19,872 nt of DNA, taken from assembly GCA_022866015.1 (NCBI GenBank), contig JALHTX010000345.1, forward strand, positions 1 through 19,872, read 5' to 3'. Of the stretch, positions 15,448 through 19,872 are shown one piece after another. Under the pieces are notes generated by a model. That model saw only the letters and a list, made by a program, of their open reading frames with translations, had not been told where the DNA came from and made no database searches. Within the stretch, counting starts at the first letter, position 1. Every line of letters begins with the position of its first letter. Origin of the DNA: Thermoplasmatota archaeon. Lineage in GTDB: Archaea > Thermoplasmatota > E2 > DHVEG-1. A program made the translations under genes and the position numbers.

Positions 15448-16245
15448 ATGAAAATTGCTGATATTAACTGTAAGACAGCTCTTTCAAAATCAAATCTACC
15501 AGGACTTGACTATTCACTAAATCCTTATAGGGGATGCCAACATAGTTGTGCATATTGTTATGTACCAAATGTTCTAAGAATTAAAAGAGAGGACTGGGGA
15601 AATTTTGTAGAAATTAAAACAAATATTGCAAATATTCTTGCAAATGAGTTAAGAAATAAAAAACCTGGAGTAGTTGGGATCTCAACAGTAACAGATCCAT
15701 ATCAACCAATTGAAAAAAAATACAAACTAACAAGATATTGCTTAGAGCAGCTCTTAAAATATGATTTTCCCATTCACGTTCAAACAAAATCAAATCTAAT
15801 TCTAAGAGATATAGATTTAATTTCAAGGTTTGAAGATATTGAAGTAATGTTTAGTATAGGAACACTTAATGATTCTGAAAGAAAACTTTTAGAACCAAAT
15901 GCATCATCGATTCAAGAAAGACTTAACGCAATTAAACAAATTTCTGAAAATGGAGTTAAAACTAGTATTTTTTTCGGGCCAATCTATCCATCCTTAAAAA
16001 TTCAGGATATATATGAAACAATAGATGTTTTCAAAGCAGCAGGTGCCTCAGAAATTATGATAGATAACTTTAATCTTAAGCCAGGGATCAAAGAAAATAT
16101 TGAATTGAAAGTAAAGAAAAATTCTGATTTTTCTAAACTTTTTTCTGAGAAAATTTTTAGTCAGTCTGAGTTTTATAATACAATCAGAGAAAACATACAT
16201 GCAATTGGAAAAAATAAAAAAATATGTGTTATAGATGCTTTTTAA
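15448..16245 (+). CDS. Radical SAM protein of the SPL-like (Rv2578c-type) group
   Basis: 265-residue radical SAM protein. The cluster motif is C-x3-C-x2-C (C30, C34, C37) in NPYRGCQHSCAYCYVP, the form shared by spore photoproduct lyase relatives and Rv2578c-like proteins. Downstream STVTDPYQPIEKKYKLTR and HVQTKSN are also characteristic of this group. It is clearly shorter than bacterial spore photoproduct lyase (about 340 residues), so the classical spore-lesion reaction should not be assumed; the substrate is unknown. GAGG at 15435-15438 is nine bases before the ATG, inside the end of nre; a TTG at 15433 is open but coincides with that site. One-base spacing means tight translational coupling with the Nre repair protein, which hints at a role in nucleic-acid repair. 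Confidence 0.88.
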   Translation: MKIADINCKTALSKSNLPGLDYSLNPYRGCQHSCAYCYVPNVLRIKREDWGNFVEIKTNIANILANELRNKKPGVVGISTVTDPYQPIEKKYKLTRYCLEQLLKYDFPIHVQTKSNLILRDIDLISRFEDIEVMFSIGTLNDSERKLLEPNASSIQERLNAIKQISENGVKTSIFFGPIYPSLKIQDIYETIDVFKAAGASEIMIDNFNLKPGIKENIELKVKKNSDFSKLFSEKIFSQSEFYNTIRENIHAIGKNKKICVIDAF

Positions 16246-16254
16246 GCATTTTTT
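16235..16254 (+). terminator. Hairpin-plus-T terminator shared with convergent stops
   Basis: ATGCTT (16235-16240) and AAGCAT (16244-16249) form a 6-bp stem with a TTT loop, followed by TTTTT. It looks like a terminator for the nre operon. The stop codons of both convergent genes sit in its centre (TTAA at 16242-16245). Confidence 0.5.
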
Positions 16255-16928
16255 CGACAGTAGTTCCGAATGTAAAAATCTACGAAGGAATCAATTTTTT
16301 CCAGAAGAGAATCGTTTTTAGAATGATGAATTTTTTGTGATTTAAAAGTCTTGTTTCTACGAAAGAACACATTATCAATATTAAAATCATCTATTTTTGT
16401 TTGGTTTTTCTTGTAACTTGATACAAAACCACCGTTTTTTCTGCGGATAAATGGTAAAATATGTTTTTCTTTTTTACCTCTTAACTCATTCTTTTCAGAA
16501 GATGATAGATTAACATTAAAAACTTGAGATATTCGAGCAAGATCATGATAGCTTATGATTTTTGATTTTCGTTTTTCAAGTACTGCTTTCAAAGCTATTT
16601 TATTCTTATCATTTAGAAAATAGAAAGATTTACCATCAACTTGAGCTCTCTGAATAACTGGAAAATGCTTCCGTAAAGTCCGTAGATTCTGACTGCATTC
16701 TCTTGTAGAGTCAACATATCCATCTTTCAGTAGTTGTTTCAAGACTTCTAGGGTTTTTCCTCTTATTCCTCTGTTACCTGGTCTACTGCTTGGTAAATCC
16801 TTGGTATAGTAGTATACAAGTTGATAGGATATACCCATTTCTTCAGCTACTGAATATTTGACTTTACCAGATTGTACTTTTTCTCTTATTTTCTTGATTT
16901 GTTCAGGTGTAAGTTTTCGTTTAGCCAT
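16242..16928 (-). CDS. Basic helix-turn-helix protein of unknown function
   Basis: 228-residue, lysine/arginine-rich protein. Residues 5-42 form a helix-turn-helix of the Hin/resolvase type: LTPEQIKKIREKV, then SVAEEMGISYQLVYYY as turn and recognition helix. Residues about 56-106 look like a second winged-helix-like unit ending in GKSFYFL. The C-terminal 70 residues are basic and without a motif I know. No catalytic DDE, tyrosine or serine recombinase domain is present, so it may be a regulator, a nucleoid protein or a remnant associated with mobile DNA. The start ATG at 16928 (rather than a further upstream in-frame codon) matches a TATA-like element about 27 bases upstream, which suggests a leaderless mRNA. 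It converges on the radical SAM gene with a four-base overlap. Confidence 0.7.
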   Translation of the reverse strand: MAKRKLTPEQIKKIREKVQSGKVKYSVAEEMGISYQLVYYYTKDLPSSRPGNRGIRGKTLEVLKQLLKDGYVDSTRECSQNLRTLRKHFPVIQRAQVDGKSFYFLNDKNKIALKAVLEKRKSKIISYHDLARISQVFNVNLSSSEKNELRGKKEKHILPFIRRKNGGFVSSYKKNQTKIDDFNIDNVFFRRNKTFKSQKIHHSKNDSLLEKIDSFVDFYIRNYCRKNA

Positions 16929-16949
16929 AATTAAAAAAATAAAACCGAT

Positions 16950-16960
16950 CATATAAAAAG
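16950..16960 (-). promoter_or_regulatory. TATA-like element for the HTH gene
   Basis: On the minus strand CTTTTTATATG is centred about 27 bases before the ATG at 16928, the spacing of a leaderless archaeal promoter; the intervening DNA has no Shine-Dalgarno site. Confidence 0.4.
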
Positions 16961-17075
16961 GTATTGAAAATAGTGGATTTGAACAATAATTATTTCTTAT
17001 CTAAAAACTCTTTTTTTCTAAAGTTATACCAAATTTATCTTTCATTTTAACATAAGATTATTTAAAGATTAAACG

Positions 17076-17105
17076 TATCCATGATTCACTTTCACAATAT
17101 GGATA
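17076..17105. repeat. Inverted repeat TATCCAT/ATGGATA
   Basis: Perfect 7-bp arms at 17076-17082 and 17099-17105 with a 16-base loop that contains ACTTTCACA (17088-17096). Confidence 0.5.
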
Positions 17106-17156
17106 AGTTAAAACTTTTTTATCCTTTTTTAAGTTGCTACTTTAATGTTTTTAAAA

Positions 17157-17193
17157 AACCAATCCACAACTTTCACACTTTATTTTATTGGTT
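17157..17193. repeat. Inverted repeat AACCAAT/ATTGGTT
   Basis: Perfect 7-bp arms at 17157-17163 and 17187-17193 with a 23-base loop. The loop contains the same nonamer, ACTTTCACA (17169-17177), as the upstream inverted repeat. Confidence 0.5.
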
Positions 17194-17382
17194 CTATCAT
17201 AAAACATACTCTTTATAGATTATACATTTTTGATTGTTTTGATTTTATAAAATTTTTCCCAGTTTTTAGAAATTAGTAATTGATATAAGTATATACTTTT
17301 TTAATCAAAGAGAGGTTCAATTTCATATATTGTATTTTACAAATGTGTTATATGCTCAAAAAAAATCAAACATTTTAGAAAG

Positions 17383-17394
17383 AATAATATTATT
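17383..17394 (+). promoter_or_regulatory. Palindromic TATA-like element before the PQQ-propeller gene
   Basis: AATAATATTATT is centred about 25 bases before an ACG codon at 17413 that is in frame with the beta-propeller gene. That is the spacing seen at the leaderless promoter of the 9418 gene. Confidence 0.3.
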
Positions 17395-17529
17395 TACATA
17401 CATAACAAATATACGAGGGGTGATAGAACCGTTAGAAAATTAATTAAGAAGAAAAAAATCAGAAACGATGAAAAGGATGCTGAAAAATCTGATGATTTTA
17501 AATTTGAACTTCGAAAAGAAGGTGGTGCT

Positions 17530-18894
17530 ATGGTTCACAGTGACCTACATCAAACTGATAATATTAACATGGGTGTTCCAGAAAATAATGTTGGAATAAT
17601 ATGGGTTAAAGAAGAGTTGAATGGTGAAAAAACTGGTACCTTAGGAAACGGAGTAGCTGGTAACAACGAAATCGTAGTGAATCCCTACAGTGGTGAAAGA
17701 GACAATCTTGTAATTTATAATTATGAGGGGAATCGTTTATGGTCCTCAGGAGATAAGTTAAACCTTATTGCAGGTTCTCAAACACCATTAGTCGATATAC
17801 ATGGTCGTGTTATTATATGTGACAATAGAAAAATAATGATGATCGGGAAAAATGATAAAGACAAATATGATATATTATGGAAAACAGAAATACCCTACTT
17901 TGAAGGACCTGGCCCATTATTTCCATGGAGCCCAACTATAGTAAAAGGTAAGACAATAATTCTACCTACAAAGGGACCTGTCTATGCTTTTAACGCAGAA
18001 ACTGGTGAACTACTTGCTGAGAAATATCTTGGAGAGGATAAAAATAATGGGGAGAATTATTTTTTAACAATAAATTCGACATGCGTTAATGAAGATAAGG
18101 TTTATCTTTCAACTGTATCAACTAAAAAAACTAATCCGCCTACTGGACGTTTATACGCACTGAAAGTCGATCCAAAATCCGAGGAAATAATTACTGAAGA
18201 ATGGTATTATCCTTTTAGAGGAATTAGTCAAGCAACCCCCACTTTTATTGATAAAACTCTCTATTTTGATGGGCAACAAGGTTTACTTAAAATATTTAGA
18301 AAACCGCATATATATGCAGTAATTGATAAGGGAATTGATTGTGAAGAAAAATGGATAGTAAGTGATAAGAAACGTGACTGTTATTTAAAATGGAAAGTAA
18401 GATACCCAAAATTTTTTTCTTTCCCAAAGGTAAAAAGGGGAATGACAATGTTTTCTTTTTCAAAGGATCCAAGACATGGTTTCTGGTATGAGGATTGGCG
18501 AGGTAGGAGACTTGTTCGTTTTTCTGAGGAAAATGGAGATATTGTTGAGGAAATTCTAATCACGGATTTAATTAAAAAGAAGGACATAACACCGCAATAC
18601 TTACCGATGTCATGTATGACTATTTGTTATAAGGAAAAACCTGTTATGCTAATTTCTGCTATTATTTTCCTATACTGTAAATATGTTATGGCTGTTGATT
18701 TAACCCAAGAAAATGAGATAAATAGAAAAAACTCTTTTCTGTGGGATGTTAGAATAGAATCTGAATTTGGTCTGAATTATGCACCAGGTCAATTTACGAT
18801 TATAAAGAAGGATGAAAACTCTGCTAATAACCGTATTGTTTTTAGTACTAATTGGGGTGGTGTAATAGCAATCGGATCCGCAGATGAAACATAA
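17530..18894 (+). CDS. PQQ-type beta-propeller repeat protein
   Basis: A 454-residue protein made of PQQ/WD-like propeller blades. Blade signatures seen include TPLVDIHGRVIICD (85-98), SPTIVKGKTIILPT then GPVYAFNAETGELL (134-162), GRLYALKVD (206-214), ATPTFIDKTLYFDGQQG (235-251) and, at the end, NRIVFSTNWGGVIAIGSAD. MVHSDLHQTDN resembles the W-x-M-F-x-H-D-x-x-x-T-G opening of secreted archaeal propellers, which normally follows a signal peptide; none is present here. The annotated ATG has GGTG five bases upstream, but the same frame is open and coding-like (Lys/Glu/Asp-rich) for at least 39 more codons, so the true N-terminus is uncertain. No catalytic role can be assigned; such propellers mostly bind partners or ligands. 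It converges on the anchored protein at 18968. Confidence 0.75.
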   Translation: MVHSDLHQTDNINMGVPENNVGIIWVKEELNGEKTGTLGNGVAGNNEIVVNPYSGERDNLVIYNYEGNRLWSSGDKLNLIAGSQTPLVDIHGRVIICDNRKIMMIGKNDKDKYDILWKTEIPYFEGPGPLFPWSPTIVKGKTIILPTKGPVYAFNAETGELLAEKYLGEDKNNGENYFLTINSTCVNEDKVYLSTVSTKKTNPPTGRLYALKVDPKSEEIITEEWYYPFRGISQATPTFIDKTLYFDGQQGLLKIFRKPHIYAVIDKGIDCEEKWIVSDKKRDCYLKWKVRYPKFFSFPKVKRGMTMFSFSKDPRHGFWYEDWRGRRLVRFSEENGDIVEEILITDLIKKKDITPQYLPMSCMTICYKEKPVMLISAIIFLYCKYVMAVDLTQENEINRKNSFLWDVRIESEFGLNYAPGQFTIIKKDENSANNRIVFSTNWGGVIAIGSADET

Positions 18895-18967
18895 GATTAT
18901 CAAAGTGATCTATGAATGCTGATGAATCTCTATTTATAAATTAAAGTTGAATCCAATCCTAGAGTTT

Positions 18968-19726
18968 TTATCTATTTTTTTTCCGAATTGTATTTCTGTT
19001 TGTATTACGGACATTGCGATAGATGAGAAGAATCATTAATGTATATGGGGTTCCAATAAGAAAAACGATTAATAATAAGAACAAAGGTTGATCGAGCAAA
19101 TTTTTAGTTATTTCGTCGATTAATATATCGCCAGATGTATTTCCATTATACAATATAGATTTAATAGTAGCATTAAAGATTTGACCTGAGGTAGCAGGCA
19201 TTCCATAAAAAATCGGCAAATTATACCATACTTTTTGTATCACTCTAGAAGTATTATCATTAATTATATAATATGGTTTAACACCTATTTGCCATCGTAA
19301 ATTATAAAAATAAATTCCATAAAAGTTATTACCTCCAATATCAATAAAAGGCGCACATGCAACAGTAATGATATAGTTCTTTTTATCAAATCCTTTGTCG
19401 GGAAAAATACAAGATATTTCCGTTGACTTGTAATTATTTTTTTTAACAGAACCAATCCAATATCCAACATTATAGATAGTATAACCTTTCAACATCGGTA
19501 AAAGTGAACTAACAACAGATCTATCACTCATATCGACAATAATAGAGGCATTAACATCGAAATTTAGATTATTCCATATAGTTACGTTTACTTTAAAGTG
19601 TCCTTTTGTATCTGTTTCATTATCGATAGATGCTTTCATAAAAAGGTCTGTGCTGCTAATAAAGGAGGGTAATATCGTTGTATTTTTCCATACTATCATT
19701 TTATTTTTTGCTTTAAGATGACTCAT
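18968..19726 (-). CDS. C-terminally anchored protein of unknown family, possibly 5'-truncated
   Basis: 252 residues with one strong membrane helix at about 213-236 followed by a basic 16-residue tail, so the bulk should lie outside the cell. The large N-terminal part is beta-rich, with sites for N-glycosylation (NVT, NAS, NTS). It resembles archaeal surface proteins that are usually secreted, yet no signal peptide precedes it: an in-frame TAA lies four codons before the ATG at 19726 and no Shine-Dalgarno site is present. A short frame beginning at 19782 with AGGGTG immediately before it ends at 19723, overlapping this start, which may be a leader peptide or the displaced 5' end of the gene. 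Lysine and asparagine richness matches the AT-rich surroundings. I do not recognise the family. Confidence 0.55.
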   Translation of the reverse strand: MSHLKAKNKMIVWKNTTILPSFISSTDLFMKASIDNETDTKGHFKVNVTIWNNLNFDVNASIIVDMSDRSVVSSLLPMLKGYTIYNVGYWIGSVKKNNYKSTEISCIFPDKGFDKKNYIITVACAPFIDIGGNNFYGIYFYNLRWQIGVKPYYIINDNTSRVIQKVWYNLPIFYGMPATSGQIFNATIKSILYNGNTSGDILIDEITKNLLDQPLFLLLIVFLIGTPYTLMILLIYRNVRNTNRNTIRKKNR

Positions 19727-19825
19727 GAAATTAGGGGATTAAAGATTTCCCGTTTTGAAAACTTTATTTTTTCATCATACATCACCCTATCCTTTTTAAA
19801 TTACAAAACAAAAGGCGTTCAGCAC

Positions 19826-19858
19826 CTGGAAGCCACTGCATCATCAGGTGGCTTCCAG
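19826..19858. repeat. GC-rich perfect hairpin near the right edge
   Basis: CTGGAAGCCAC (19826-19836) and GTGGCTTCCAG (19848-19858) are exact reverse complements separated by 11 bases. Outside them AGCA (19821-19824) can pair with TGCT (19865-19868). The last 60 bases are much richer in G and C than the rest of the window. On the minus strand the hairpin is followed by CCTTTTGTTTTG, so it might terminate transcription coming from the right. Confidence 0.7.
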
Positions 19859-19872
19859 CATGTCTGCTAGGT

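Larger units (their letters stand above)
16961..17412. other. AT-rich stretch without a convincing gene
   Basis: About 450 bases with frequent stops in all frames. The longest open piece with an ATG that I find on the plus strand is 39 codons (17099-17218) and has no supporting signals. The stretch contains two inverted repeats (17076-17105, 17157-17193) that share ACTTTCACA in their loops, a 12-base palindrome AAGTATATACTT (17287-17298) and a 12-base palindrome AATAATATTATT (17383-17394). No tRNA-like or CRISPR-like structure is visible. Confidence 0.6.

Noticed and set aside
17099..17218. A 39-codon plus-strand frame starting MDKLKLFYPFL
   Set aside because: No ribosome-binding site or promoter at leaderless distance; Phe/Tyr/Lys richness is what random AT-rich DNA gives, and it runs through both inverted repeats.
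19837..19848. C/D-box-like bases (TGATGATG, CTGA) in the loop on the minus strand
   Set aside because: The C-box consensus RTGATGA is not met, and there is no second box pair or guide region in a plausible arrangement.
19814..19872. Integron attC-like recombination site
   Set aside because: The hairpin layout is suggestive, but the required RYYYAAC and GTTRRRY core boxes are absent, and no integrase is present.
1..19872. CRISPR array, tRNA or rRNA genes, toxin-antitoxin pair, insertion sequence
   Set aside because: No regularly spaced direct repeats, no cloverleaf with a conserved T-loop in the gaps, and no transposase or recombinase catalytic domain were seen on either strand.

Overview
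The window reads as a strongly AT-rich archaeal chromosome segment. Evidence for Archaea: archaeal/eukaryotic-type ribosomal proteins (eL15, long uS15), KEOPS subunit Pcc1, a GAN/RecJ-like DHH nuclease, an archaeosine radical SAM enzyme, an Nre-family DNA repair protein, methanogen-type (class 2) SerRS, BRE/TATA promoters of the form TTTAAATA, and Shine-Dalgarno cores GGTG/GAGG. The gene mix (PGF-CTERM-like surface protein, cyclophilins, PaaK-type ligase) suggests a euryarchaeal, possibly Thermoplasmatota-like and uncultured lineage. That placement is inference.

Layout. 1-794 (-): 5' part of a phenylacetate-CoA ligase family gene. 930-1517 (+): rpl15e. 1532-3448 (-): cysS followed by a UspA gene. 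3561-5641 (+): a two-gene sugar-phosphate operon, PfkA-type phosphofructokinase with pyrophosphate-type active-site residues, then class II fructose-bisphosphate aldolase. 5735-9329 (+): rpsO, GAN-like nuclease, pcc1, serS. 9418-12398 (+): a membrane protein with a PGF-CTERM-like tail, archaeosine radical SAM enzyme and tRNA m1A methyltransferase, tightly packed. 12390-14048 (-): membrane-anchored cyclophilin, cytoplasmic cyclophilin, dCTP deaminase/dUTPase family protein. 14172-16245 (+): Nre repair protein and an SPL-like radical SAM protein, one base apart. 16242-16928 (-): a basic HTH protein. 16929-17529: AT-rich DNA without a convincing complete gene, holding inverted repeats and a possible lost start codon. 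17530-18894 (+): PQQ-type beta-propeller. 18968-19726 (-): C-terminally anchored protein of unknown family. 19826-19858: an unusually GC-rich perfect hairpin near the right edge.

How it fits together. The first 12.4 kb is mostly translation and core metabolism: two ribosomal proteins, two aminoacyl-tRNA synthetases, and three tRNA modification functions (t6A via KEOPS, archaeosine at G15, m1A at 57/58). The 12.4-16.2 kb part covers nucleotide-pool hygiene, proline isomerisation and DNA repair. Everything right of about 16.2 kb looks accessory.

I see no CRISPR array, insertion sequence, phage, toxin-antitoxin or recognisable defence cassette. The best candidates for something under-described are the Nre/SPL-like radical SAM pair, the DCD-family protein lacking its catalytic Glu, the pyrophosphate-type PFK, and the unexplained right-hand region.
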